DNA of 64,000 nt from Paraplanobispora siamensis (GCF_016863175.1 NZ_BOOJ01000040.1:149177-213176); one strand, 5' to 3'. Counted from the stretch's first letter, positions 36,802 to 48,262 are shown. A program made the numbers and translations. Notes: a model not told the origin generated them from the sequence alone.

Positions 36802-37947
36802 TCAGGCGATGCGTTCGGGAGAGCCGGCGGTCCCCGAGCCGTACGGTGCGAAACCGCGCCTGGCGACGGTGAACACGACGGCCACGAGAAGCATCTGCAG
36901 CAGGGCGACGGGCCACCTGCCCTCCATGGCGTAGCGGACCGGGTCGCCGCCGTACATCAGCAGCACCAGCGGGGCCAGGAGCACCCCCGCCCGCAGTCCG
37001 GCGGGGGTACGGCTGCCCGCCCCCCACGCCATGGCGATCAGCGTCGGCGCGACTATGACGTCGAGATAGTCCTCCGGCGCCCACTCGCCCGACGCCTCCA
37101 CCAGGACGTGCGGCAGCACCGCCGCGGCCGCCAGCGCCGCGGTGCAGGCCACGGCCCAGCGCAGCAGGACGCGCCACCCGATCAGATCGAGGCCCGCACG
37201 GGGGCTGGGCGCGACGGTCAGCAGGAGGGCCACGAGGAGGCCGGGCGAGGCGTTGAGCGCGTGATCGGCGATGCCGGGCACGCCGCCAGGGAAGACGCCC
37301 GGCCCCATCTCCTCGACGAGGGACGCCGTCGCCGTCACGTTCATCGCGATGCCGCCGAGCGCCCAGATCCAGGCGCAGGCCACGGCGAGCCGGCGTGAAC
37401 CGGCCAGCGCCAGTCCCAGGACCAGGGCGTACGCCAGGTGCCAGGCCAGGGACAGCAGGGAGCGGGCGTCGACGGCCCACTCGGACGACAACGTCATCAC
37501 GGCCAGGGGGATGGCCGAGAGGCTCAGATTGATGACGAGCAGGTACAGCGGGGCCAGGACGGCGGCGACGTTCAGCGCGTCGCGCCAGTGCGGGACGGAC
37601 TCGGGCCCGACGAACCGCCGGGCGCGCACGGCGATGCCGCCCCGGACGAGGTCGAGGGCGTCGCGGAGGTCCGGCAGCCTGCGGCCGGGCTCCGCCCCGG
37701 CCATGAGCACCCCGACCATCTCCTCCCCGTGCCGGGCCCGGTGGTCCGCGGGATACCAGCGCAGGAGGCGGCGGTAGCGGGTCTCCAGAGGACCGGCCCC
37801 GCCGGGCCCCCGGCCCATGCCGTGCTCGCCACTGGGATCAGGGCGACCCCGGCCCATGCCGTGCTCGCCGCCGGGGTCCGGGTGGCGCCGGTCCATGCCG
37901 TGCTCGCCGCCGGGCGCTCCGGAGGGCGAGTGCTCCCGCGGGCTCAT
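36802..37947 (-). CDS. PadR-associated multi-pass membrane protein
   Basis: A 381-residue protein. The first 50 residues carry three copies of a 13-residue unit built on GEHGMGRGRPDP, then comes ETRYRRLLRWYPADHRARHGEEM, a short soluble segment common to membrane proteins encoded beside PadR regulators, then about eight membrane helices (from residue 125 to 370). No transport or enzyme motif is recognised. The start overlaps the padR stop (ATGA at 37944-37947), so the two are translated as a pair, the regulator probably controlling this gene. The start could lie downstream of the repeats if they are not translated, since M-containing units give several alternative ATGs. Confidence 0.75.
   Translation of the reverse strand: MSPREHSPSGAPGGEHGMDRRHPDPGGEHGMGRGRPDPSGEHGMGRGPGGAGPLETRYRRLLRWYPADHRARHGEEMVGVLMAGAEPGRRLPDLRDALDLVRGGIAVRARRFVGPESVPHWRDALNVAAVLAPLYLLVINLSLSAIPLAVMTLSSEWAVDARSLLSLAWHLAYALVLGLALAGSRRLAVACAWIWALGGIAMNVTATASLVEEMGPGVFPGGVPGIADHALNASPGLLVALLLTVAPSPRAGLDLIGWRVLLRWAVACTAALAAAAVLPHVLVEASGEWAPEDYLDVIVAPTLIAMAWGAGSRTPAGLRAGVLLAPLVLLMYGGDPVRYAMEGRWPVALLQMLLVAVVFTVARRGFAPYGSGTAGSPERIA
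37812..37920 (-). repeat. in-frame 39-bp minisatellite in the membrane protein N-terminus
   Basis: Three units begin at 37812, 37851 and 37890 (39-bp period; the third is partial). Each encodes a 13-residue unit with GEHGM on the minus strand. Units are 75-90 percent identical by eye. Confidence 0.85.
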
Positions 37948-38330
37948 GCCGTACCTCCGGCGGGGAGCCCCGGCAGGCGGCGGGCCCCGAGGAAGACGGC
38001 GCCGCCGGCGAGGCGGGCGCGCAGCCGGGTGGCGGCGGCCTCGGCGTGCCGCCGCAGGCGCTCGGCCTCGGCGGCCAGGCGGGTGCCTCCCTCGTCGGTC
38101 AGCCGGTAGTAGCGGCGGACCCGGCCGTCCACGATCTCCTCGCGGTCGGTCGTGATGAGGCCCTCGGACTGCAGCCGGTCCAGCGCGGCGTACAGGGTGC
38201 CCGCGCGCAGCCGTACCCGGCCGCCGGAGATCTCCTGCACGTCGGAGATCACCCCGTAGCCGTGCTGGGGAGCCGCGGCGAGGGCGGTCAGGATCAGGAA
38301 CGTCGGCTCCTGCATCGAACGCTCGCTCAT
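37944..38330 (-). CDS. PadR-family transcriptional regulator
   Basis: A 128-residue protein with the PadR winged helix: EPTFLILTALAAAPQHGYGVI, then RLRAGTLYAALDRLQSEGLI (recognition helix and wing) and GRVRRYYRLTDEG, and a short C-terminal dimerisation helix. PadR proteins usually repress their own operon and an adjacent membrane protein, released by a small ligand or stress. It is the first gene of a two-gene operon with the membrane protein. An AT-rich repeat just upstream (38340-38364) is a likely operator. Confidence 0.9.
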   Translation of the reverse strand: MSERSMQEPTFLILTALAAAPQHGYGVISDVQEISGGRVRLRAGTLYAALDRLQSEGLITTDREEIVDGRVRRYYRLTDEGGTRLAAEAERLRRHAEAAATRLRARLAGGAVFLGARRLPGLPAGGTA

Positions 38331-38337
38331 GTCATCT

Positions 38338-38364
38338 TTATATATCGATCATTTGCATATCGAC
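38338..38364 (-). promoter_or_regulatory. candidate PadR operator/promoter
   Basis: An unusually AT-rich stretch right upstream of padR with ATATCGAT at 38342-38349 and ATATCGA at 38357-38363 (15-bp offset). The first half-site contains the palindrome ATCGAT. It lies 8-34 bp from the padR start, where self-repression would be expected. Confidence 0.45.
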
Positions 38365-38374
38365 AAGAGGATGA

Positions 38375-38404
38375 TTCTGAGCCCGCTCCGTGTTGTGGTA
38401 ACGT
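38375..38404 (+). promoter_or_regulatory. candidate promoter for infC-rpmI-rplT
   Basis: TTCTGA at 38375-38380, an 18-bp spacer and TAACGT at 38399-38404. It is divergent from padR and gives a leader of roughly 270 nt. Confidence 0.35.
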
Positions 38405-38683
38405 AGCTACTCGATCGGTCCGGCATGCCTGCCGGACGCGCAAGCGGAGGTTCCCCTCCCACCTGGTCGGCCCCCGGCCGGCAGGTCAAGGATCACACCG
38501 GGTGAAACCGGGGAGCTTACGGCTTCGAGGTTGTGAGCTCATGTGGCCCCGCATGCGCGACGTGCGGGGCAATTCGCGTTTCGCATCCGGTTATCGGATG
38601 CACCGGCGTGTGACCTCCCGGCACGATCGAGCACGTGGCAGCCGCCCCCAAGGGCGGCAGCGGATCGCAACCTAGGAGGCCCC
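38405..38683 (+). promoter_or_regulatory. structured infC mRNA leader
   Basis: A 280-nt untranslated leader with several clean hairpins: TCCGGCA/TGCCGGA near 38420, GCCCCGCA/TGCGGGGC near 38545-38570, GCATCCG/CGGATGC near 38584-38602 and GCCGCCC/GGGCGGC near 38641-38659. The last ends shortly before the AGGAGG of infC. The infC operon is autoregulated by IF-3 or L20 in other bacteria; this leader may serve such control. No known leader class is recognised from sequence alone. Confidence 0.45.
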
Positions 38684-39313
38684 ATCAGCGCCGAGCCCCG
38701 CATCAACGACCGTATTCGTGTGCCCGAGGTTCGCCTCGTCGGCCCGAACGGCGAACAGGTGGGCATCGTCTCCATCGGCGATGCTCTGAAGCTGGCTCAG
38801 GAGGCCGACCTCGACCTCGTGGAGGTCGCGGCCACAGCTCGCCCGCCCGTGTGCAAGCTCATGGACTACGGCAAGTTCAAGTACGAGTCCGCCATGAAGG
38901 CACGCGAGGCGCGTCGCAACCAGGCGTACACGATCATCAAGGAGATCAAGCTCCGGCCGAAGATCGACCCGCACGACTACGAGACCAAGAAGGGTCACGT
39001 GGTGCGGTTCCTCAAGGCGGGAGACAAGGTCAAGGTCACCATCATGTTCCGCGGGCGGGAGCAGTCCCGTCCCGAGCTGGGCTTCCGGCTCCTGCAGCGG
39101 CTGGCGGAGGACGTCACGGACCTCGGTTTCGTGGAGTCCCAGCCCAAGCAGGACGGCCGAAACATGATCATGGTGATCGGGCCGCACAAGAAGAAGGCCG
39201 AGGCCAAGGCCGAGAAGGCGGCGGCCAGGACGCGGCGCGACGAGGAGTCCGCGGAGCGTCAGACGCCGGTCGAGACGGCTGTGGCCGACGAGGCGTCCGC
39301 TCCGCAGGAGTGA
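38684..39313 (+). CDS. infC: translation initiation factor IF-3 (ATC start codon)
   Basis: IF-3 keeps ribosomal subunits apart and checks start codons. The 209-residue protein begins (M)[19 protein letters not shown] and has both IF-3 domains plus an actinobacterial charged C-terminal tail ([17 protein letters not shown]). The start is ATC at 38684: AGGAGG lies at 38674-38679, there is no ATG/GTG/TTG in frame at the right place, and an upstream GTG at 38543 would add 47 residues unlike IF-3. Non-canonical AUU/AUC starts are a known device by which infC autoregulates, because IF-3 itself rejects such codons. Confidence 0.94.
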   Translation: MSAEPRINDRIRVPEVRLVGPNGEQVGIVSIGDALKLAQEADLDLVEVAATARPPVCKLMDYGKFKYESAMKAREARRNQAYTIIKEIKLRPKIDPHDYETKKGHVVRFLKAGDKVKVTIMFRGREQSRPELGFRLLQRLAEDVTDLGFVESQPKQDGRNMIMVIGPHKKKAEAKAEKAAARTRRDEESAERQTPVETAVADEASAPQE

Positions 39314-39443
39314 CTCGCATAGCCTGAACGCTCAGGCAGTCGCGAGAAGAATCCGAGACCGGGTCCGGTCTCGCAGTCAGGCATGCCCTTGACTCGGGTT
39401 ACCGGCCCGGGACATCGGCACGATCGAGGGAGAGACGGCTGAG
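39314..39443 (+). other. infC-rpmI intergenic region with hairpins
   Basis: It contains an 8-bp perfect stem with a 4-nt loop (39354-39361 with 39366-39373) and a smaller CCTGA/TCAGG element near 39323-39336. They may be read-through attenuators between infC and rpmI; no T-run is seen. Confidence 0.4.
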
Positions 39444-39638
39444 ATGCCGAAGATGAAGACGCACAGTGGTGCGAAGAAGCGGTTCCGGCTCACCGGTACT
39501 GGCAAGATCAAGCGCCGCCGCGCCAACCGCGCGCACTACAACGAGTGGAAGTCGTCCACCCTGACGCGCCGTCTCAAGCCCGAGGTCGTGCTGTCCGACG
39601 CCGACTCCAAGAAGATCAAGAAGCTGCTCGCTAAGTAA
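39444..39638 (+). CDS. rpmI: 50S ribosomal protein L35
   Basis: A 64-residue, highly basic protein beginning [25 protein letters not shown], the L35 signature, and ending in a Lys-rich helix ([10 protein letters not shown]). The ATG is preceded by GAGGGAGA. It sits between infC and rplT as in nearly all bacteria. Confidence 0.98.
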   Translation: MPKMKTHSGAKKRFRLTGTGKIKRRRANRAHYNEWKSSTLTRRLKPEVVLSDADSKKIKKLLAK

Positions 39639-39660
39639 CGACCCGGGGAGATAGATACAC

Positions 39661-40044
39661 ATGGCACGCGTGAAGCGGGCGATCAACGCCAAGAAGAAGC
39701 GCAGGGTCGTTCTCGAGCGGGCGAGCGGCTACCGGGGCCAGCGGTCGCGTCTGTACCGCAAGGCCAAGGAGCAGATGCTCCACTCGATGACCTACGCCTA
39801 CCGCGACCGCAAGGACCGCAAGGGCACCTTCCGCCGTCTGTGGATCCAGCGCATCAACGCCGCTGCCCGTCAGAACGGCATCACCTACAACCGGCTCATC
39901 CAGGGCCTGCGCCTGGCGGAGATCCACGTCGACCGCAAGATCCTGGCCGACCTCGCCGTCAACGACGCCGCCACGTTCGCCACGCTGGTCGAGTCCGCCA
40001 AGAAGGCGCTCCCGGCCAACGTGAACGCCCCGGTCGCTCAGTAA
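39661..40044 (+). CDS. rplT: 50S ribosomal protein L20
   Basis: A 127-residue basic protein beginning [15 protein letters not shown] with the L20 motifs [18 protein letters not shown] and [25 protein letters not shown]20 is essential for early 50S assembly and in some bacteria represses this operon by binding the mRNA. It starts 23 bp after rpmI behind GGGGAGA. A strong terminator follows. Confidence 0.98.
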   Translation: MARVKRAINAKKKRRVVLERASGYRGQRSRLYRKAKEQMLHSMTYAYRDRKDRKGTFRRLWIQRINAAARQNGITYNRLIQGLRLAEIHVDRKILADLAVNDAATFATLVESAKKALPANVNAPVAQ

Positions 40045-40110
40045 CCGCGCCGGGCGCCCGCGGACCTGCGCGGGCGCGCCGGCATCCGGGCGGGTCCGGT
40101 TCCGTACGGC

Positions 40111-40144
40111 ACGCGGCCCACAGCGATCACGCTGTGGGCCGCGT
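40111..40144 (+). terminator. intrinsic terminator after rplT
   Basis: A perfect 15-bp stem (40111-40125 with 40130-40144) and an ATCA loop. Confidence 0.88.
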
Positions 40145-40174
40145 TCGCATTCTTGGGCTTCTCGAAGGACGGAT

Positions 40175-41008
40175 ATGGCGGGGTCTGAACTGACCAACAT
40201 CAAGTCGCCGCGGGTCAAGGCCGCGCGCAGGCTGACCAAGCGGGCCTTCCGCGACCGTGACCGGTCCTTCCTGGCCGAGGGGCCGCAGGCGGTGCGCGAG
40301 GCCCTGGCGCTGGACGACGTGGTCACCGAGCTGTTCACCACGGCGGAGGCCGAGAGCCGGCACGCCGAGATCGTCGCCGCCGCCCGGGACGCCGGGATCC
40401 CCGTCCACCGGGCCAGCGGCGAGGTCATGGCCGAGCTCGCCCAGACGGTCACCCCGCAGGGCCTGCTGGCCGTGTGCCGGTTCGTGCACGTGCCGCTGGA
40501 GCGCTCGCTCACCGATGAGACCCGCCTGGTGGCCGTCCTGGCGCACGTCCGCGACCCCGGCAACGCCGGCACCGTGCTGCGCGCGGCCGACGCCGCGGGC
40601 GCCGACGCGGTCGTCTTCACCGACGCCTCCGTGGACCCCTACAACGGAAAGTGCGTGCGGGCCAGCGCCGGCAGCCTGTTCCACCTCCCGGTCGTCACCG
40701 GGGCCCCGGTGACGCAGGCCGTACGGGCGCTGAAGGACGCCGGGCTGCGCGTGCTGGCCGCCGACGGCGCGGGCGAGCGCACCCTGGACGACGTCGACCT
40801 GTCCGGGCCGACCGCGTGGATCTTCGGCAACGAGGCGTGGGGGCTGCCGAAGGAGATCCTGGAGCTCGCCGACGACGTCGTCCGCGTGCCGATCTACGGG
40901 CGTGCCGAGAGCCTCAACCTGGCCACGGCCGCCGCGGTGTGTCTGTACGCATCTGCCCGATCCCAGCGGGCCGCGGGCGCCCAGAGCCCGGCTCCGAAGC
41001 TGCCGTAG
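40175..41008 (+). CDS. TrmH/SpoU-family RNA 2'-O-methyltransferase
   Basis: A 277-residue protein: N-terminal substrate-binding domain (SPRVKAARRLTKRAFRDRDRSFLAEGPQAV) and the trefoil-knot SPOUT domain with the SAM-binding loops AHVRDPGNAGTVLRAADA, FGNEAWGLPKEI and YGRAESLNLATAAAVCLY. It methylates a ribose in rRNA or tRNA; the exact site cannot be read. It follows the rplT terminator and precedes the histidine kinase as in streptomycetes. ATG 40175 behind GAAGGACG. Confidence 0.92.
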   Translation: MAGSELTNIKSPRVKAARRLTKRAFRDRDRSFLAEGPQAVREALALDDVVTELFTTAEAESRHAEIVAAARDAGIPVHRASGEVMAELAQTVTPQGLLAVCRFVHVPLERSLTDETRLVAVLAHVRDPGNAGTVLRAADAAGADAVVFTDASVDPYNGKCVRASAGSLFHLPVVTGAPVTQAVRALKDAGLRVLAADGAGERTLDDVDLSGPTAWIFGNEAWGLPKEILELADDVVRVPIYGRAESLNLATAAAVCLYASARSQRAAGAQSPAPKLP

Positions 41009-41059
41009 AACACGGAAAACCCGCTATTGTCGGCGTTGTAGCGTCGAGGAGGCGGGGTC

Positions 41060-43364
<2,305 letters not shown>

Positions 43365-43365
<1 letters not shown>

Positions 43366-45881
43366 TGAAGGTCCCGCTTTCATGGCTGCGGGAGTATGTC
43401 GATCTCCCCGCCGTCACCGCCCACGAGATCGCCGACAAGCTCACCGCCGCCGGCCTCAAGCTGGAGGCCGTCACCTCCTACGGCCACGACGTCAAGAACG
43501 TCGTCGTCGGCGAGGTGCTCTCCATCGAGGAACTGGAGGGCTTCAAGAAGCCCATCCGGCACTGTCAGGTAGAGGTGGGCGAGGCCGCCCCGCGCCAGAT
43601 CGTGTGCGGCGCGACCAACTTCGTCGCCGGTGACCGGGTGCCGGTCGTGCTGCCCGGCGGCGTGCTGCCCGGCGGCTTTGAGGTCGGCGCGCGCAAGACC
43701 TACGGGCGCATGTCCGAGGGCATGATCTGCTCCGAGCGCGAGCTGGGCCTGGGCGACGACCACTCCGGCATCATGGTGCTGCCCGAGGGCACGCCCATCG
43801 GCGCCGACGTGGTCGAGCTGCTCGGCCTGCGCGAGGACGTCATCGAGCTGGAGATCACCCCGGACATCGGCTACGCGCTGTCCATCCGGGGCGTGGCCCG
43901 CGAGGTCGCCACCGCCTTCGAGGTGCCGTTCCGCGACCCGGCCGACGTCTCCCCGCCGGCCGAGTCCCAGCCGTCCCACCCGGCCTCGATCGCCGACCCG
44001 ACGGCGTGCGACCGCTTCGTGCTGCGCAGCATCAGCGGCTTCGACCCGCACGCGCCGAGCCCGTTCTGGCTGCGGGCCAGGCTGACGCGCGCCGGCATGC
44101 GCCCGGTCTCGCTGGCCGTCGACGTCACCAACTACGTGATGCTGGAGCTGGGCCAGCCGCTGCACGCCTTCGACGCCACCAAGCTGACCGGCGAGATCGT
44201 GGTGCGCCGGGCGCAGCCGGGGGAGACCCTGGAGACGCTCGACCACGTCGTGCGCTCCCTCAACCCCGAGGACGTCCTGATCACAGACGGGTCCGGCGCG
44301 ATCTCCATGGCCGGCACCATGGGCGGCCTGCACACCGAGATCTCCGACGACTCCACCGAGATCGTCATCGAGGCCGCGCACTTCTCGGCCAGCGGGATCG
44401 CGCGCATGTCCCGCCGCCACAACCTGGTCAGCGAGGCCTCCAAGCGCTTCGAGCGGGGCGTGGACCGGGAGCTGCCGCTGTACGCCTCCTGGCGCGCGGT
44501 GCGGCTCCTGACCGAGCTGGGCGGCGGCACCGTCCAGCCGGGCGTCACCCACGTCGACGTCCCGGCCGAGCCGGTCCGCATCTCCATCCCCAGCGACCAC
44601 CCCGGCAAGGTCGCCGGGACGCACTACGACCGCGAGACCGTGGTCCGCCGCCTGGAGCAGGTCGGCTGCACCGTCGAGAGCGGCGCCGTCGCCCCGGCCG
44701 ACGAGATGGCCGTCCTGCTCGCGGTGACCGGCGACGACATGCTGACGGTCACCCCGCCCTCCTGGCGGCCCGACCTGACCGACCCCAACGACCTCGCCGA
44801 GGAGGTCATCCGGCTCGAGGGCTACGAGAACCTGCCCTCGACCCTGCCCGCGGCGCCGGCCGGGGCCGGGCTCACCGAGGGCCAGCGGCTGCGCCGCCGG
44901 GTCGGCCGGGCGCTGGCCGGCGCCGGCTACGTCGAGGTCCTCGCCTACCCGTTCGTCGGCGAGCGCGACTTCGACAACCTGCAGCTGCCCGCCGACGACG
45001 CCCGCCGCCGCGCCGTACGGCTGGCGAACCCGCTCAGCGAGGACGAGCCGCTGATGCGCACCACGCTGCTGCCGGGCCTGCTGAAGATCCTGGTGCGCAA
45101 CGTGGGCCGCGGATTCGGCGATGTGGCGCTGTTCGAGACCGGCCTGGTCTACCGGCCGGCGCCGGACGCGCCCGCGCAGGCCCCGGTGCTCGGCGTGGAC
45201 CGCCGTCCGACTGCGGAGGAGCTGGCCTCGATCGAGGCCGCACTGCCCGACCAGCCCCGGCGGGTGGCCGTGGTGCTGGCCGGCGAGTTCGAGCGCTCCG
45301 GCTGGTGGGGCAAGGGCCGCCCGGCCACCTGGGCCGACGCCGTCGAGGCGGCCCGCACGGTCGCCCGCGAGGCGGGCGTCGAGCTGACGGTCCGCGCCGA
45401 CCGGCACGAGCCCTGGCACCCGGGCCGCTGCGCCGCGCTGTACGCCGGGGACACCCTGGTCGGCCACGCCGGCGAGCTGCACCCGCGCGTCATCGAGGCG
45501 TACGGCCTGCCGCCGCGCACCTGCGCGATGGAGCTGGAGCTGACCCGCCTGGAGGCCGTGCTGCCCGGCCCGGCGCAGACCCCGCCGGTCTCCGCCTACC
45601 CGGTCGCCACCCAGGACGTCGCGCTGATCGTCGGCGCGGACGTCCCGGTCGCCGAGGTCGAGGCGGCGCTGCGCGAGGGCGCGGGCGAGCTGCTGGAGTC
45701 CCTGCGGCTGTTCGACGTCTACACCGGCGCGCAGGTCGGCGAGGGCAACAAGTCCCTGGCCTATACGCTGCGCTTCCGGGCGCCGGACCGCACGCTGACG
45801 GTCGAGGAGACCACCGCGGCCCGCGAGGCCGCCGTGGCCCTGGCCGCCGAGCGCACCGGCGCCCAGCTCCGCGGCGCCTGA
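43365..45881 (+). CDS. pheT: phenylalanyl-tRNA synthetase beta subunit
   Basis: The 838-residue beta subunit carries the EMAP-like tRNA-binding domain (about 40-150; [16 protein letters not shown]), the B3/B4 editing domain ([25 protein letters not shown]), B5 and the C-terminal ferredoxin-like anticodon domain ([12 protein letters not shown]). It begins at ATG 43365 and is coupled to pheS. All domains are complete, so both aminoacylation support and Tyr-editing should be intact. Confidence 0.97.
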
Positions 45882-45893
45882 GCACCACGGACG

Positions 45894-45926
45894 AGGCCCC
45901 GGCGGCATGACCGCCGGGGCCTTTCC
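45894..45926 (+). terminator. intrinsic terminator after pheT
   Basis: A perfect 12-bp stem (45894-45905 with 45911-45922), a 5-nt loop and a TTT run. Confidence 0.85.
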
Positions 45927-45965
45927 CTACCCCGATGCACGACACAGGACGAGAGGAAGGACGAG

Positions 45966-46211
45966 ATGAGGCACCTGCTGGTGTTCGCCGGTCGCGACGA
46001 CGCCGAGGAGGTCGCCGAGGCGGTGGCCGACCGGCTCCCCGAGCTGGAGGCGCCCGCCGTGGTGCGGGAGACCCTGGCGGGCGAGGACGACGCCGAGGAC
46101 GCCCAGTGGGTCGTGGTCGTCGAGGACCCCGACGGCGCCCTGTCCCGGGAGGAACTGGCCGGTCTGGACGAGCTCGCCGAGGAATACGACGGCTGGCGCG
46201 AGACCGAGTGA
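45966..46211 (+). CDS. small acidic protein, unrecognised
   Basis: An 81-residue very acidic protein (roughly one third Asp/Glu). The pattern of an N-terminal strand (RHLLVFAGRDD), a helix (AEEVAEAVADRLPEL), a central strand (AQWVVVVEDPDG) and a C-terminal helix (REELAGLDELAEEYDGW) suggests a compact alpha-beta fold resembling the RraB (RNase E inhibitor) type, but this is only a shape argument. ATG 45966 has GAGAGGAAGGACGAG upstream, a strong ribosome-binding site. It lies alone between the pheT terminator and the RCC1 gene. Confidence 0.65.
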   Translation: MRHLLVFAGRDDAEEVAEAVADRLPELEAPAVVRETLAGEDDAEDAQWVVVVEDPDGALSREELAGLDELAEEYDGWRETE

Positions 46212-46414
46212 GCCCGGCCCCGTCTCGGGTTCCGTGCCCCGTCTGATCATCGAAGGCTTCCGGGTCCGCGAGGAGGCGCGGTGCCGGATCGCCGTCTCCC
46301 ACGCAGTGCTTCCTCATGTCGGCCGTGATCCGGACGATGCGAAGAGATGGCCGACCTTCCGCAGCATCGCCGACAGGTCGTCGCCGTCCCTGTCACGACT
46401 GCACGGAAGCATCG

Positions 46415-48262
46415 ATGAACACTTCACAGAGGGGCCCGGAACCCTCCGGCCCACGCCGTACGAGCGCCCGGCTGCGGATCCCCGCCCTGCTGACCGCCCT
46501 GCTGACCAGCCTGGCCGTCCTGATCCCGTTGACCGCGACCCCGGCCTCGGCCGTCGCCGACAGCACCGTCGTGGCCTGGGGCGACAATGACCGAGGGCAG
46601 AGCGATGTGCCACCTGGCCTGACCGATGTGACCCAGACCGCTGCTGGGTATGCCCATACTCTGGCGCTGAAGAACGATGGCACCGTCGTGGCCTGGGGTC
46701 TCAATTCCGCCGGTCAGGCCACCGCGCCGCCCGGCCTGGCCGACGTGGTCCAGATCGCCGCCGGCAACGCGCACAGTATGGCGCTGAAGAATGACGGCAC
46801 CGTCGTGGCCTGGGGCGACAACACGTTCGTTCAGGCCACTGTACCGCCCGGCCTGACCGACGTGACTCAGATCGCTGCTGGGTACGTCCATACTTTGGCG
46901 TTGAAGAATGATGGCACCGTCGTGGCCTGGGGTAACAGCTATCACGGCCAGGCCACTGTACCGCCCGGCCTGACCGACGTGATCCAGATCGCCGTCGGCG
47001 CCCACCACAGTCTGGCGTTGAAGAATGACGGCACCGTCGTGGCCTGGGGTCTCAATGCCGCCGGTCAGGTCACTGTGCCGCCCGGCCTGACCGGTGTCAC
47101 CCGCATCGCCGCCGGATATCTTCACAGTCTGGCGCTGAGGAATGACGGCACCGTCGTGGCCTGGGGCGACAATCTCGCAGGTCAGGCGACCGTGCCGCCC
47201 GGCCTGACCGACGTGGTCCAGATCGCCGTCGGCGACGACCACAGTATGGCGCTGAAGAGTGACGGCACCGTCGTGGCCTGGGGCGACAACACGTTCGGTC
47301 AGGTCACCGTGCCGCCCGGCCTGACCGGTGTCACCCACATCGCCACCGGACATCGTCACAGTATTGCGGTGTTGCGGCCCTCGGTCGGGTTCGCGCAGGC
47401 GAGCACGACGTTCGCCGAGGACGTCGGCGCCGTGCAGGTGTCAGTCACCCGCACTGCAACCGCTCTCGCTTCCACGGTCGACTACGCGGTTACCGGCGGC
47501 ACCGCCGACGGCTCCGACGTCACCCTCTCACCGGGCACACTGTCCTTCGCCCCAGGCCAAGTCACCACCGACATCGGCTTGACCGTCATCGACGACGACG
47601 GGAACGAAGGCGATGAGACGTTCACCATCACCCTGTCGGCGCCCAGTGCGGGTACACAACTGGATCCGCAAACCACGCTGACCGTCACCATCACCGACAA
47701 CGACCCACTCGCCGAACCGGAAGCGCCCACCCCACCGGCAACCTCCACCACTCCCAAGGCGCCGAAGGCTCCCAAGGTCCCGGTCAAGGCCGACACCCTG
47801 ATCAGGACCAGCGGTTCGGGCTACGCCGGTGACAACGTCTACGGTCGCACTTCGGCCGCGGCCCAGACCGCGACGGCCACCGTGCACCGCGACATCGGCA
47901 TCGCCGGGCACGGCGGTGCCGTCGCCCTCGGTCGTCGGCCCGTCAGCCTGCGCACCTTCTACGTCCGCATCGCCAACGACGGCACCTCCAGGGCCACCAT
48001 CACCGTCAAGGGCGGCGCCGCGCCGTCCGGTGTCCGGGTCCGCTACCACGAGGGCCGCAGCAACGTCACCGCCGCCCTGCGCTCGGACTCCGGTCTGCGC
48101 GTCAAGCTGGCACCCGGCGCGCACCGGCGGATCCGCATCCAGATGCTGATCTCTCCCGACATCGAGATCGGATCGGTCAAGCAGGTCGCCGTCTCGGCGG
48201 CCCCGGCCGGTGACGCCACGCAGGCCGACATCGTCCGGGCTGCCGTCCACATCATCCGCTGA
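46415..48262 (+). CDS. secreted RCC1-repeat and Calx-beta protein
   Basis: A 615-residue protein: an Arg-rich start and Sec signal peptide (about 1-46, cleavage near ATPASA), seven RCC1-type repeats of exactly 39 residues, each opening DGTVVAWG and containing VPPGLTDV and HSLALKN (about 49-321), one Calx-beta domain (FAEDVGAVQVSVTRT, DDDGNEGDETFTITL; about 330-430), a Pro/Lys linker, and a C-terminal beta domain without a recognised family. Seven RCC1 blades can close one propeller. It is probably an extracellular binding or adhesion protein. ATG 46415 is chosen because the signal peptide starts there; the open frame extends further up. Codon usage in the repeats is a little AT-richer than in neighbours. 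Confidence 0.85.
   Translation: MNTSQRGPEPSGPRRTSARLRIPALLTALLTSLAVLIPLTATPASAVADSTVVAWGDNDRGQSDVPPGLTDVTQTAAGYAHTLALKNDGTVVAWGLNSAGQATAPPGLADVVQIAAGNAHSMALKNDGTVVAWGDNTFVQATVPPGLTDVTQIAAGYVHTLALKNDGTVVAWGNSYHGQATVPPGLTDVIQIAVGAHHSLALKNDGTVVAWGLNAAGQVTVPPGLTGVTRIAAGYLHSLALRNDGTVVAWGDNLAGQATVPPGLTDVVQIAVGDDHSMALKSDGTVVAWGDNTFGQVTVPPGLTGVTHIATGHRHSIAVLRPSVGFAQASTTFAEDVGAVQVSVTRTATALASTVDYAVTGGTADGSDVTLSPGTLSFAPGQVTTDIGLTVIDDDGNEGDETFTITLSAPSAGTQLDPQTTLTVTITDNDPLAEPEAPTPPATSTTPKAPKAPKVPVKADTLIRTSGSGYAGDNVYGRTSAAAQTATATVHRDIGIAGHGGAVALGRRPVSLRTFYVRIANDGTSRATITVKGGAAPSGVRVRYHEGRSNVTAALRSDSGLRVKLAPGAHRRIRIQMLISPDIEIGSVKQVAVSAAPAGDATQADIVRAAVHIIR
46559..47377 (+). repeat. seven tandem 117-bp coding repeats (RCC1 blades)
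   Basis: Units start at 46559, 46676, 46793, 46910, 47027, 47144 and 47261. All are exactly 117 bp and share long identical strings such as ggcaccgtcgtggcctgggg. The last unit is the most diverged at its end. Confidence 0.92.

Noticed and set aside
46559..47377. Regular 117-bp repeats resembling a CRISPR or satellite array
   Set aside because: The repeats are fully coding, in frame, with no distinct spacers, and encode RCC1 blades.
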